Shown: positions 43,175-54,800, numbered from the stretch's first letter. The stretch: 64,000 nt of DNA from Flabesymbios commensalis (GCA_964017125.1 OZ024909.1:58508508-58572507), one strand, 5' to 3'. Translations and numbers: made by a program. The notes: generated from the sequence alone by a model not told the origin.

Positions 43175-46100
43175 GTAATTAAACAATTGTGGTTTTATGT
43201 TGGTCCATCGTCCACGAGGCTGACAACAATAAACATGATCAATAAATGGCTCAATATTTCGTGTTTACTGGGGTACTAGACTGTCAACATGCTAAAGTGG
43301 TTACAATTTTTTTTTTCATAGCAAAAATATTTACTGAAATACATGTATATCTAAACGAAACCGCAAATTTTACATCCTTTTTCGAATCAAAAGAACAAAA
43401 TGGAATCAACTTAGTTCCTCTTTCCTTATTCGAATATATCAAATATAGCGAAAAAATAAATCTTTATTCAAATAAATCATTTCCTTATTCTAATAAGACC
43501 GTTTCTTGTTCTAATTAGAATAAGGAAATAGTTTTAAAAAAAAGTCGGTCTTCGTCATAAGAAAATCAACTAATTCAAAGAGAAGAAGTGTTTCTGTTTT
43601 CCTATTCAATAAGAAAATAATTTATTGGAATAAGCAAAACATGTACTTCTGTTGACTTTGGTGCAATAACGAAAACACTTTTTCCTTATTTGAACAAGGG
43701 AATAGCTTACTACTACAAAATAATTTACTTCATTTGCCCTTATTGAAATGAGGAAATTGCTTATTTTATTAGGAAGAGAATAAAAAATAATTATTTATAT
43801 AGAACAAATCTTTTTTATTTAGAAAAAGGTAAGAATTTGTATTTTTTTCAAAATAAAGAAACAATCTATTCAATAAGGAAAGGCGGAGCATCTCTTCGTG
43901 ACAATAATGAAAAAAATATTTGAAACAAAACAAAATCCTTGTTTTAATAAGGAAACACCGTATTTAAATGAGAAACAAAATTGTGAGTTGTTTTGTTTTC
44001 CCTTATATTCAAACGAAGAAAGGGAAAGAACGAACTTTTTTGTTATAAAGAAACAAAGGAATAATTTGCCAAGCATATTAACATTTTCAAATGATCTTGG
44101 GCACATGAATGATCTATATCTTTATAATAGACTGCGTGTTGATTCACGGGTAACTATTTGAACATCATAATCATTGAAGTCAAATAAGTCAGTATTTGAC
44201 AGTGTAACCAATTATTTGTAAACTATTGCCATTATATGATTAAAATTTGCGACCAGTGTATCAACTTTCTACATTTTTTTCCATTCCATAGCCATATCCT
44301 TGTCATGGTTCCATGCCATTTCAATGAACTATGTTATTTGGTTTATTCTTCGAGAAATGAAATGTCAATATAATGTAAGTTTCTGTCCTTGGTCTTAATC
44401 TCCTTTAATTTTTTTTGCAGGTATTTTAGTGACACCCCTCAGTCGATATATTGACTGGTGCACAATAGGACTTTTCAGCTGTGTTCTCATGACAACTGGT
44501 CTGATTAGTACATCTTGCTGTCACAATCTTTATGTATTTTATGTTACATATGGCGTTTTGATGGGTGAGACCATTATTTTATTTCGAGGTGCGCATTACA
44601 CACAAAAAGCAGGTTGCATGCTGACCCAGAAAAAATAATATCTTAAACTTTAAAGTGCGGATTTTTTATGTAAACTATGAAGACCAAAGGGATTTTTTCA
44701 ATTAGAAATTGTCATAATTTTCTTAGTTATTTCTTTCTGATTTATTTGAATACCTATGTTGTGGGTCTACGGCTATTAGAAATATGTTTACTCTTACAGT
44801 GTGGGGATCGATTTTAGACGTCAGAATCGTCTACAGACGTCAGATTTTGACGACTTAAGTCGATCCCCGCGCTGTAAGGGTTAAACGAATAAATCTCCAA
44901 TAGCCCGGGTTAGTTTGTTCATATGATTTTTATGGGAAGTTCCTTCTACAATATGCTGGGTGGCTCTGGACATATTGACATGTATTTATACTGGTTATTA
45001 AGTGCTGAAAGACACACAGAAAACATACAGGATTCAGTACGTGGTTGGGCCTAACAGTTACTCGTAATGTACCAAATCATGTATCTCCCCAATCTATCAG
45101 TATANNNNNNNNNNNNNNNNNNNNNNNNNNNNNNNNNNNNNNNNNNNNNNNNNNNNNNNNNNNNNNNNNNNNNNNNNNNNNNNNNNNNNNNNNNNNNNNN
45201 NNNNNNNNNNNNNNNNNNNNNNNNNNNNNNNNNNNNNNNNNNNNNNNNNNNNNNNNNNNNNNNNNNNNNNNNNNNNNNNNNNNNNNNNNNNNNNNNNNNN
45301 NNNNGAGGAAGCCTCCAAAATTTGTCGTTCCATGAAGTCAAAACCGTCTTAACATCGAATCTCACCGCGAATCACAAAACAGCTGCACACCTCATTCCTG
45401 GCACCACTACCCCCGACGACCATTTTTAGGTCATCCGGCTTTAGGCCTAGATGAGCTTATACCATCGTGTTGCGTCTGTCGTTTATCGCCCGTCGTCTGT
45501 CGTCCGTCCACAATTCACAAACAATGCTTCCCCCCCTTCCCCCCCTGTGACGTGGTCGTTAAACGAACGCTAGACGGACGGTAGAGAAACGCAGAGGACT
45601 GTACATGGACGGAGGATGGGCGGCTGAAGGTCGTCGAGGAAGATGGCAGAATGGCAGGATAACGTTGTAGGACGCAGTAAGAACGTTGACTGGGCGGTAC
45701 ATGAACGGTAGAAGGACGCCGTGAATGGCAGAGGGACTGTACATGGACGCAATCAGGTCAGCGGATGGGAAGATTTTCGCCACTTTTTGAAAAGCTCTCC
45801 AACGTTCTGCTCAGAAAATATTTTTTCACGAACGCATTAGGGACGTTGGACAGGAACGTTGTAGTGAGACAGGCCCTTAAGTAATTTGCGGGACAGCGGA
45901 CAGACAGACAAACAAACCAACAAACTAACACAACCAAAAACAAATACATTCCTGGCGGAGGTGGAGATTAATTTGTATTATTGTTTTGTATTATTTTGTA
46001 TACTATTTTCCCTGTAAAACATTGATGTTATTGAAATCCTAATTAGCTCGGTGGTGAACATATTATTTTATGTGAGCATGCATTTTGAAATAATCACGAT

Positions 46101-49100
46101 CAAACTTAGTTAAAGGGGGTATTCTGATCAATTAAAAGACATCAAGAACGTTTTCCATTTTCTGCGGGACTGACTACCTGAATACAAAAGCTGACGCTTC
46201 GGTTATCAGATTATAACTGCTGCCTGTTGTGCGGGTTCAAACCCTCACCTGCTTGGCGCAGGTATTCACTTAAATACCATGTACCCCCTGGCACTGTAAC
46301 AGGGACATAGACTGTATGCCCCCTGGGTAGTTGAAATGACACTAGTGTGTCTTTAAAAGACCTGTTGAAGATGATATAAACAATGTACGAGAATACGGCC
46401 CCTGGTTATCTCAGGTAATTTGTGCCAGGCTGCTATAGTTGAAACAAAAAAAAACTTGCACTTTGGCTTTAAAACCATAACTTGGCATTCATAAAGAGTG
46501 ACCTGTACTGAGCAATTTTAGATATAGAACACCTATATAAGTGACCCCCTCCCTGGAATAAACCTAAGGTTATTTTATTGTTATTGATGTTTTACTTTTA
46601 TTACAGAAGCCAGCACTGTAGGCCTACACGAAAAAGATGACTTCTTCTATTATCGCCAGCCCGTGTTATACTTGGTTATCATTTACAGTTTCTTGGTGGC
46701 TAATGGATATTATGGCCCTCTATATTATCTACCACAAGTTGCTGTACAGGATGTGGGTTTGTCCACACATCAATCTGATATGTTAATACTAATGGCAGGT
46801 ATTGTCAACGTGCCCTTCAGGATTATTCTTGGTGCCTGTGGACAGTACGGCTCACCAGTCCGTTTTTTACTGTATTTTTGGATCAGTTTGCTGGGAGCTG
46901 CTACAACTTGTCTTATGTTTTTGTATCATACATATACCTTCCTCGTTGTTACGGCACTAGTTTCCGGTTTTGTGACAGGTACTACTAATCACTAACTACT
47001 AACAACTGCTAACTGATATCAGTGTAAATTATGAATGAACGAATGAATGAATGAATGAATGAATGAATGAATGAATGAATGAATTTATGAATGAATGAAT
47101 AAAAGAAATAGTGAATGAAAAAATAAAATAGTTAATGAATAAAAGAAAGAGTGAATGAATAAATAAACGAGTAAATGAATGAACGGAGTGTATGAATGAA
47201 TGACGTGATGCCTTCATTCATTCATTCATTCATTCATTCATTCATTCATTCATTCATTCATTCATTCATTCATTTATTCATTCGCTCGTTCGTTTGTGTA
47301 ACGTCATTAATTATTTAATTTTGATCATTGAAATGCATTTTTGTATTTTCCCGTTCTCTTTACAGCCACACACGCGACCATCGCATGTGTGCTGGTGGTA
47401 GACTTGCTGGGAAAACAAAACATCGATATTTCAATGACCTTGCATTTTCTAGCAGACGCCATTGCCGTGATTGCTGGGTATCCGTGTCTCGGTATGTGGG
47501 TATTTATTTGTATTTTCCAGTAGTTATATCTGATGTGATCTCAAGAGGTGTCTTTTTCAGACTCTTTAATTGATAATATATTCATATGTAGCACATTTAC
47601 ATTTTAAAGCTATCAGAATAAACGGAGATAATGCTGTTCTATTTATATGGAACGTCGTCACACACACCAATCCAACATAATGTGGACATCAGTAGTAGTA
47701 GTAGTAAATCATTGCTTTACGTCACTTTTCGACACAAATGGTCTTTTAAGTGACATTGTGATACGATAAAAACGTTGTAGTCGATTGATGAGATAAATGA
47801 TGTACAGATGATGATGTAAGGGTGGGGGTGATAAGGCAAGGTGGGTTATTGAGAGTGTTTTCCTTTGCTAGCCCGATAAGGGGTTCTGGGCATGTCGTAT
47901 AGGATAAAGCCCGAGGAGCACTACATTCTTAGCTGTAGAAAAGGCTGAGGTCGAAGGACGAGGCATTTTCCACAGCTAATAATGTAGTGCTCCGAGGGTT
48001 TGAACTGACTTAAAACACATCTGACCATAATGAGAATCCCTCATAATCAACAGCTCGGTCACACCTGACTGATTATAGCACCATAGGCCTACCGTGAATC
48101 GGTCTGTACTTGATCAACAATAACTCTCCATTCCCGGCTTAGAATGTAGTGGTCGGACAAAGAAAATAATGTAGTGGTGTGTTTTAATAGGAGATCTACC
48201 CCGAGACATGCCCAGACGGCCGGAGACGCTGTGCAATTTAATGCTGAAAATCCGTGGCATTTCGCGCAGCTCCGCTATCCTCGGGTCGAATATTCCCCAG
48301 AGTAACAATAGGAAGGGCAACTCTATTCATTCCCCGTGTGAGAGACCTAATGTCATCAAACATGTTATTGCCGGTTATTTAAGGCTACCACGGCCTACAC
48401 CAGCGCATGCACTGATGCGGGTGCTGCATTGGCTCCGCTGTTGAATTAAAACTAGTAAAAAATAGAAATGGGAAACAAATATAAACACAAACAACATTCG
48501 CTTTATTCCAATAACATATTAGAAACTCTTTGACATTTTATGTCATTCATGGCATACCACCTTGTCATAATTACCAGTCCAGGGCCCGTATTCCCATACA
48601 AGCTACAATATATCGTAGGCTTCGGACCAATCTGATATATCACAGTCCGTGTTCTGAGATGATCTTAAAAGCTGATAGTTGGGTCCGTCTTCACCAGTCA
48701 ATCATGTACTGAGTTAGCAGTTTAGCTCATTTTAAAATCTCCATGTATACTCGTCTTGGGACAGCAGCCCGTGTTACCAAGTCAGCTCATCACCCTTCGA
48801 AAGGAAATAGCTGACCCTGCTGCATTCAGTGAACGCCTGGCTCAAGCTATGAAGGATCAGGTTTTCAATGGTAACCCGTGGCATCGAGGTGATCATTCAT
48901 GTCGTCCTGTACCTCCATCACTCAAAAACACATCTTCTGTTTAGTTCGAAATGATCGTTTACAAGGATCACTCGCACATAAATATAATGGCCCATTTAAG
49001 GTTCTCGCGAGAAGTGGCAAATATTTTACAATTTTACAATATTGGTCATCACGATAAAATATCAGTTGACCGTTTGAAACCATTCAACGGATCGACCTTC

Positions 49101-50103
49101 TCATCAGACCACACAGACTGCACAAACACTTTCCCAGACACCCATTGTTTTTTGACGAAAATAATTTCTCAACCACCTAACAGGTTGGGATATTCACGAT
49201 CATAGTGATAAAAAACTGGGGCATATCTTCAACAGTTTCACGCCTTTTTTCATATAGCCATTTTTCTCAACCTAAATACAGCTTTTGATATGGTTGAATA
49301 TTATTAAACGAAATAAATTATTATGGCTTCAGGGACTGAACTTTACACTTGAGTAGATAGTTACTGTCTGATATCGATACTGTGAGCTCTGCAGCCGACT
49401 TAACATTAACCCCCTGGACACGGAGCCTGCTCATTCGTGTACCATTTTAATTTTCCGAGGAGAATGCAACAATTATTATCCTTATTAATAAGATGTTTAC
49501 GCATTCCTTTGATAGTGTTTGTAGATGTATAAAATTTAATTTCCTAAATGAAAAATACTATGCTATGTATGTCAACTCTTGGTTCCTCAATAATCTTGAG
49601 TAATTTCCGAGGTATCATCATATACATTTTTTTTTTTTCAAATCATCATATACATTTGTATGAGCAGAAACGGTTTCTACAGAGCGATTTCCATCGTGAG
49701 AGCTATAAAATGTGGGATGCAATACCTGGATAACCCACTGAAACCAGTGGGGTATCGCATCATACATGTTATCCATTATAGCTCTGCCGCTGAAAATCAC
49801 TCCAAAGAAACTGTTTTTACACTTACAAATGTATGTATATGATTATACCTCTGTAATTTGCACATATTAACGACTGGCAGCGAATGCAGTTCGGCAGTGG
49901 ACTACGTATTTAACCATATTTTTGCTGTTGTAGCTTTACTTGTTGAAGTATATGGTAACTACTCATCCACGTACCTTGCCATCGGATGTTTACAGGTAGT
50001 TGGACTGATGGTGCTACTGTCCGCGATGATTGTAACAATAATAAACAAAAAAAGGTCAACATCTAAAAATGAACTATATCAGACTGCATGTGATCCCCCA
50101 TGA
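42979..50103 (+). CDS. SLC16-like monocarboxylate transporter (MFS), incomplete gene model
   Basis: Five coding exons (42979-43174, 44421-44564, 46607-46978, 47366-47491, 49934-50103) join in frame. Every intron is phase 1 with GT-AG borders, giving about 335 residues. Members of this plasma-membrane family usually have 420-500 residues and 12 helices and carry monocarboxylates or related small acids with protons. Exons 1-2 give about three N-terminal helices and exons 3-5 the C-terminal six. The part for about TM4-6 and the central loop is missing; the 200-N gap (45105-45304) lies in exactly that intron. The N-terminus lacks the usual DG-[GS]-[WF]-[GA]-W signature, so the member is divergent or an upstream exon is unseen. 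Substrate cannot be told. It is convergent with the acyl-CoA synthetase gene downstream. Confidence 0.82.
43380..44060. repeat. Intronic cluster of CCTTATT...AATAAGG dyads
   Basis: Imperfect palindromes built on TTCCTTATTNNAATAAGGAA or its halves recur about ten times, e.g. TTTCCTTATTCTAATAAG, TTAGAATAAGGAAAT, TTCCTTATTTGAACAAGG and TTCAATAAGGAAAGG. Spacing is irregular, so it is not a simple tandem array. The open frames across it (43246-43518, 43898-44161) look like low-complexity accidents. Confidence 0.65.
44421..44564 (+). CDS. Transporter exon 2 (TM2-TM3)
   Basis: The acceptor is a T-run ending TTTTTTGCAG. The exon reads GILVTPLSRYIDWCTIGLFS, LMTTGLISTSCC and YVFYVTYGVLMG, then donor GTGAGA. 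The cadence 'P....D......G......G...........YG.L.G' is that of SLC16 TM2-TM3 up to the start of TM4. Confidence 0.8.
44643..44884 (+). mobile_element. TTAA-flanked MITE, piggyBac-like ends, copy 3
   Basis: It lies in the intron after exon 2. The left border is TTAA|ACTTTAAAGTGCGG; the right is CCGCGCTGTAAGGG|TTAA. It shares ACCTATGTTGTGGGTCTACGG and the GACGTCAGA...TCTGACG-type hairpin with copies 1 and 2. Confidence 0.75.
45105..45304. other. Assembly gap of 200 N inside the transporter intron
   Basis: Exactly 200 N. It falls between exons 2 and 3 of the transporter model, where the exon or exons for about TM4-TM6 should be. Confidence 0.97.
45440..45960. repeat. GC-richer intronic repeat with AACGTTG and GGACG words
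   Basis: It starts ATCGTGTTGCGTCTGTCG and continues through many GGACG(G), GAACGTTGTAG and TGTACATGGACG repeats (the last at about 45600 and 45738) to GACAGACAGACAAACAAACC. It looks like an old dispersed repeat. Minus-strand frames here are not protein-like. Confidence 0.5.
46160..46390 (+). mobile_element. SINE-like sequence with a tRNA B box
   Basis: GCGGGTTCAAACCCTC (about 46236) is a good pol III B box preceded by tRNA-length sequence. It is followed by GCTTGGCGCAGGTATTCAC and CCCCTGGGTAGTTGAAATGA. The A box is weak, and no tail or target duplication was seen. Confidence 0.45.
46607..46978 (+). CDS. Transporter exon 3 (TM7-TM10)
   Basis: The acceptor is TTTTATTACAG. A short hydrophilic lead, ASTVGLHEKDDFFYYRQP, is followed by TM7 (VLYLVIIYSFLVANGYYG), then PLYYLPQVAVQDVGLS, a TM8 stretch MLILMAGIVNVPFRIILGAC, and two more hydrophobic helices to VTALVSGFVTG. 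SLC16 C-terminal halves show the same TM7 - LP..A...G - G..N...R...G order. The donor is ACAG|GTACT. Confidence 0.86.
47031..47290. repeat. (GAAT)n / (ATTC)n intronic microsatellite forming a foldback
   Basis: The left part is (GAAT)n with variants; the right part, after about 47210, is (CATT)n, its reverse complement. The two arms could form a long hairpin. It lies between exons 3 and 4. Confidence 0.93.
47366..47491 (+). CDS. Transporter exon 4 (TM10-TM11)
   Basis: The acceptor is TTCTCTTTACAG. It encodes ATHATIACVLVVDLLGKQN and MTLHFLADAIAVIAGYPCLG. 'VVDLLG....' followed by '.L.......A...G.P..G' is the SLC16 pattern around TM10-TM11. The donor is CTCG|GTATGT. Phase matches both neighbours. 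Confidence 0.84.
47694..48446 (+). mobile_element. Second copy of the 30407 element, interrupted
   Basis: It begins AGTAGTAGTAGTAAATC and matches 30407-30845, including GATACGATAAAAACGTTGTA, CCCGATAAGGGGTTCTGG, CATTTCGCGCAGCTCCGCTA and CCACGGCCTACACCAGCGC. The far third of the 30407 copy is absent. About 290 bp (47896-48187) has been added inside, starting with a hairpin, CCGAGGAGCACTACATT against AATGTAGTGCTCCGAGG. It is inside the last transporter intron. Confidence 0.75.
48740..49190 (+). mobile_element. Gypsy/Ty3-type pol fossil fragment
   Basis: Traces of the C-terminal integrase/tail region of a gypsy-type polyprotein: an ADPAAFSERLAQAMKDQV stretch near 48806, a GPFKVL-like trace near 48990, and a SVDRLKPF tail near 49065. 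No LTR pair was identified around it. It is broken, with several breaks, and old. Confidence 0.6.
49649..49835. mobile_element. ~190-bp palindromic MITE in the last transporter intron
   Basis: TACATTTGTATGAGCAGAAA on the left pairs with the right end ACACTTACAAATGTATG. GAGAGCTATAAAATGTGGGA pairs with CATTATAGCTCTGC-type sequence, with the centre near 49742. The ends are TATACATTTG-like. Confidence 0.65.
49934..50103 (+). CDS. Transporter exon 5 (TM12 and C-terminus)
   Basis: The acceptor is TTTTTGCTGTTGTAG. It reads LLVEVYGNYSSTYLAIGC, then a TM12-like LQVVGLMVLLSAMIVTII, then NKKRSTSKNELYQTACDPP and stop. 'G.LYD.TG.Y...F...G' followed by TM12 and basic residues matches SLC16 C-termini. The tail is short. 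No strong AATAAA was seen in the first 150 bp downstream. Confidence 0.82.
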
Positions 50104-51244
50104 GGATAAATCACAGTGTGTGTTTGAATTCCGGCATGTGTGCCACCATTGTTTGTTTTCTGGTTCGTCTTGAGAACAAATCGACTTTTTATTTTTGCAG
50201 ATAAGTCTAATTAAACATGTTGAATGTACTATAGTGTTTCATAAGCCTGCGGCCCTAGCACTCTGGAACAGTTTGGAGAGCCAGATCAGAAAACACTGAC
50301 CTCTTTTAGAAGATCGTTAAAACACTGCTTCGGCAAGCGTTTAGTGACCTCATACAATTATTCAGTGCTCTGAACAGCTTCTAGCCTAATACATGTGCTA
50401 TAAGATTGCATTCATTCATTTACAATTGAAGTTTAATAGTCAAAAAGAACTCACCTTTATTTTATACAAACTCATGTATTTAGTATTTGGATAATTTCTA
50501 TTCATGTTCAAGTGCAGATAACAAGTCGGCAACGTATTTTTATAAGAGTAATTCATCGTGATTTAAAAGAGTATAGCATAGTAGTAGGTCAACAGACATA
50601 CAGAGTATTTTAATTTCATAAAAATATATACACAGATACAAATTCATCCACACAATGGTTGTGGGACCCCCTTCAATACATAGACAGTAACATCGTCTCA
50701 TTCTACGTCAGTATGTGTGTAGGCGGAGGGGGGAGGGTATATATTTCGCAAAAAATCATACCAAATACAGCACATTTACTGAACATTAAACACGATTAAA
50801 CAAGAAGCACACAATTATATGTTAGTTGACATTTACCTTTTAATCATTATATATATATATATCTTAGTAGGCTCACTGAATGTTATATTTATTTTATTCA
50901 CCACAAGGTGAATTGATTTTATTACACAAGTAGTAACATTTAATCTCAAAATATCCTTCTATTGTGATGAAACCCATTGTGATGGATCCATTAATAAATT
51001 TTAAATATGCTAAAAATAATTATGACATAGTGCTAAATTTACATTTTGAAGCACACTACCACTCCGCAGTAATGTAGGGCCTACATCCTGAAAATTCATA
51101 TCATTTTTTATATTCAATGAGTATGCAGCATTTCAACATTAGATTGTACGCCATTGTGACTGTCATGTGGTATTAAATACGACACATAATGTCACCAGGG
51201 AAATTAGTCTTTCCAATAGCTAGTGATATACATGTATTTAACAT
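50104..51244. other. 3' flank between the two convergent genes
   Basis: It presumably includes the transporter 3' UTR; ATTAAA occurs near 50209. A G-rich run, AGGCGGAGGGGGGAGGG, lies near 50720. Nothing else was recognised. Confidence 0.4.
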
Positions 51245-51559
51245 TTAAACCCTCTCGATGCATCAAAGCATCATACTTCAACTTTGACGAATGACTTAAT
51301 GTCCTACACCTGGAACTGTTTTAACGCTTTCAAGCCTGAATTTACAATAGTCATCTTCATCCACTACAAGCCTCGAATTGCTGCCGCAATTCTCGACTTG
51401 TAGTGGATGAAGATGACTTGAAGTGGGTGGCAAGTGACAAAAAAATTATGTATTAATCAAACAGTTGCATGACAATTTTCGTGCTAAAACCTGGAAATTA
51501 AGTTATTCTTCGAGATGGAAAATGATGCTTTAATGCATCGTGAGGGCTCAAAGGGTTAA
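51245..51559. mobile_element. TTAA-flanked MITE of a second family, with internal hairpin
   Basis: The left border is TTAA|ACCCTCTCGATGCATC; the right, inverted, is TTAA|CCCTTTGAGCCCTCACGA followed by the paired GATGCATTAAAGCATCAT. An internal hairpin, TCATCTTCATCCACTACAAG against its complement around CGAATTGCTGCCGCAATTC, lies at about 51350-51418. That hairpin recurs alone at 51598-51666. Confidence 0.72.
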
Positions 51560-51597
51560 TTATAACAACAACGTTGTTGATTTTTCAATCACATCAA

Positions 51598-51666
51598 GTC
51601 ATCTTCATCCACTATAAATCGAGAATTGCGACAGCAATTCGCGGCTTGTAGTGGATGAAGATGACA
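51598..51666. repeat. Solo copy of the TCATCTTCATCC hairpin
   Basis: GTCATCTTCATCCACTATAA pairs with TTGTAGTGGATGAAGATGAC around GAATTGCGACAGCAATTC. It is about 245 bp from the copy inside the MITE, suggesting the hairpin is a unit that moves or duplicates on its own. Confidence 0.7.
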
Positions 51667-51717
51667 ATGGTTAATCATGTTATTTCAGGCTTGACAGGGT
51701 TCCGGTACATCCATTGT

Positions 51718-51887
51718 TTATGTAGTACGTAAAGTTAAATCAGTGAATGCCACACGTAATATTGTTTTATCACCAGCCCACTGTTGAAGTTGTTGAAGCA
51801 ACACTTTGCCTGGAGGGTTCCGAGGAATTTCTGGTACAATTTCCATTTCAAGGTCACCTATTAGACCTACTGGCGACTGCACTCGCT
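51718..51887 (-). CDS. Synthetase last exon (C-terminal subdomain, catalytic lysine)
   Basis: From the acceptor ATATTCCAG it encodes RVQSPVGLIGDLEMEIVPEI and PRNPPGKVLLQQLQQWAGDK, ending TDLTLRTT and stop. The P...P.GK..L motif carries the lysine used for adenylation in this family; the usual S before G is P here. The polypyrimidine tract is weak, but the phase agrees with the upstream exon. Confidence 0.85.
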
Positions 51888-54800
51888 CTGGAATATAGTT
51901 CATGTTGAATATTTATTTTAACGGATGTGCTTGATATTAAAAACATATTGACTGTTATATAACTAGTAGTCTATCTTATTATAACACATAAACGTATTCA
52001 TCGTGGTGTCCGCCTTTAAGTCAGAGGGCCCGTTAGTCAGAAGGCCCACTAGTCAGAAGGCCCTTTAGTCAGAAGGCCCGCTGGTCAGAAAACCAGTAAG
52101 GCTGATTAGTCAGAAGGCCCGATTGTCAGAAAGCCCGTTAGTCAGAGAGTCAGATAATTTCATCGAAATCATCTCATTTGTGAACAAGCCTATGACCACT
52201 TTTTTGTCTTCATTTATTTACTTGTGCCAGTAACAACGTCTAGCACTTTCATAAGGGTTGCGTTAATAATAGGCTACTATGTTTTTGAACCTAATGTTGC
52301 TGACATAAATTCCAGCTTAAAATGATTGAAAAATACCAATAAAATTGGATCAAGTGGGTATTGCCAAGCTGCCTGTAAATAAAAGTAAATTTTCGACATA
52401 TAGGAACAAGATAGTATAATTATAATAATAATAATTACATAATGTAGGCAGCAATGTACACATTATGTCTTTGAAAAATTTGGAATAATGTCAATATGAA
52501 CAAGCAATATGATCAACATACTGCTTCAAACGCGAGTGCCGTAATTTTGAAACTTGCTGAGAAAAAATGGTCGAGATAACAAAATACTGCTAATAGATTA
52601 TAAGGAGATTCAAATTTCGCGCTAGTCTTAATTGGCACGGTAATAATATATAATGCAATCACATTATATTATAGTTATCCCGTGCTTAGGCAAACTTCAC
52701 TTTCTCAAATATGAACCAGGCCTTTCCACACAAAAGAGTCGAAAAATAATACTGGTTGTCAGAATATTTGGACAAAGAATTTATTATTTATTCTGAGAAA
52801 AATAATACATTTATTAGCGCTTGACATAAATTTAACAGATGGCTACAAACTCAATGATACATGCCAAAAAAGTAAAGTGCTGAAAAAATTAGAGCGCACT
52901 CATTGCTGGAAATAACCCAACTAAGCAACAACCAGTCATCAATAATGCTAGTTTTTAATATAAATGTACGAACTACGGTCATTTTTTTCAAGATCATATC
53001 AATAGTCGAAAGTATAATACTAATGTCCTAGAGACGCAACATCTGATCTCTATTGTGTTCTACAGGTTTTACTCTAAGTTGTGCAATTTGTTTGTGTATA
53101 CTTTTTTAACATTTTAATTTTCATGTCTATTTTTATTTCTCGAACTATTTATTTAACTACCGAATATTTTGAAAAAACACGTGGACTCCATCAGCAGTTG
53201 TTAAGTATCCTTGAATAATTGTTCACTGCCCAATGAATGAACAAATTCTGACTAACGGGCCTTCTGACAAAAAAACGCAACTGATTTTCTGACTAATGGG
53301 CCTTCTGACTAACGGGCCTTCTGACCAACGGCCCGTCTGACTAATGGACCTTCTGATTAACGGGCCTTCTGACTAAAGGGCCTTCTGACTAACGGGCCTT
53401 CTGACTAACAGGCCTTCTGACTAAAAGGGTGTCACCATTGGTCGCAACAGTGTGCCTTTAATTACTATCGGCCTGTCTTTTCAATCACCTAATAATTAGC
53501 TCTTTGCGGGCTATAAAAACAGAAGACACTGTATGGCCATGTAATATATTTTGTAATCCCCACCTGATAATACTTGGCGCAGTTCAAACTCCGTTAGATC
53601 AGTAGATTTCTTAGTGACCACGAAGCAGTAAGGTATTTCCCCGACACAAGGACGTTGAACAGATATTGTAGCCACGTCAACAACTCCTGGGTGTGATAGT
53701 AGGGCTGTATCCAGATCCGAAGGAAAAATCTACAGCAAATTTATAGATCAAGAATCAGACTCAAAATATTTAGGTTTCTCCATCAATATATAAATATACA
53801 ATTGTATATAATGTTCACACATTTCAGGAGACATTCACCAAGACAGATTTTAGTCGCCATCGGAACAAAAGGACATAATAGACAAAAACATAATAGACCT
53901 AATAACGGCAAATACAGCGAGATATTACACATTCAAATGAAACTATAGGAAGTAATATTGAAAATATATATATATATATATATAATAAATATATCTGACG
54001 ATATAGTGATTGTTACTGGTTGTATCAAGAGCATCCCTCCAGCCAGAACATACAAAAATATACAAGGAAACAATAAATAAATATACATAAATAAATACCT
54101 TGAGAGTTTTATATTTGATTAGGTCTTTGACACGGTCGCCCACAAAGAGACAACAATCATCATCATAGTAGCCTACATCTCCTGTCATAGGAAAACAGAA
54201 ATTGAGAAGATGATTTATCATAATATATTCAGCCTCCTGAAGGTTGCAGGACTATTTTTTCATATATTACTGGTAAGTCTTACTCTAATTTCCCAAGCGT
54301 TTCTACCTGTACGTAGCCAGCCTTCTGGGTCTATTGCCCGTGCCGTTTTCTCAGGATCTTTCAGATATCCCAGCATCAGTGTTGGGGAGCGAAAGTAAAT
54401 TTCTCCTTTGGTATTCGGACCGAGCTCTTGTCCTGTTTGGAGATCTAAAACCTAAATATACAGTAAGATTACATAATTATATTTTCCACGCCCACTATTA
54501 CGTAGAAGTTTTATCAGCTGTCGCGATCAGCAACTTCAAGTCAAAGGAAATAATTGGGCCTTGTAAATCTAGTTAACGTGTTATAAGAGGAATTGCACTC
54601 AAAATGCTCAACTATCAAATTATCATACAACCCCTGATGGGGATTGACATTTGACAATTAATTTAACCATCATAATGCCTACCTGAGCAAATCAAGTAAG
54701 GTTTATTGAGAAATATAATTCATATGACATAATTATATATTCTGCTATTATCTTATTAAATGGTGAAGCCTTTCAAAGGTTTAGTTATAGTTCATAGTCC

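Noticed and set aside
48114-48320. Minus-strand frame sharing DPRIAELREMP with one at 30430-30711
   Set aside because: The shared peptide follows from the two sites being copies of the same dispersed element. I found no sign of protein-level conservation.
47694-48446. LTR of the gypsy fossil just downstream
   Set aside because: The related copy at 30407 has a 10-bp target duplication and inverted TAGTAG ends, which does not fit an LTR, and no second LTR was found near 49190.
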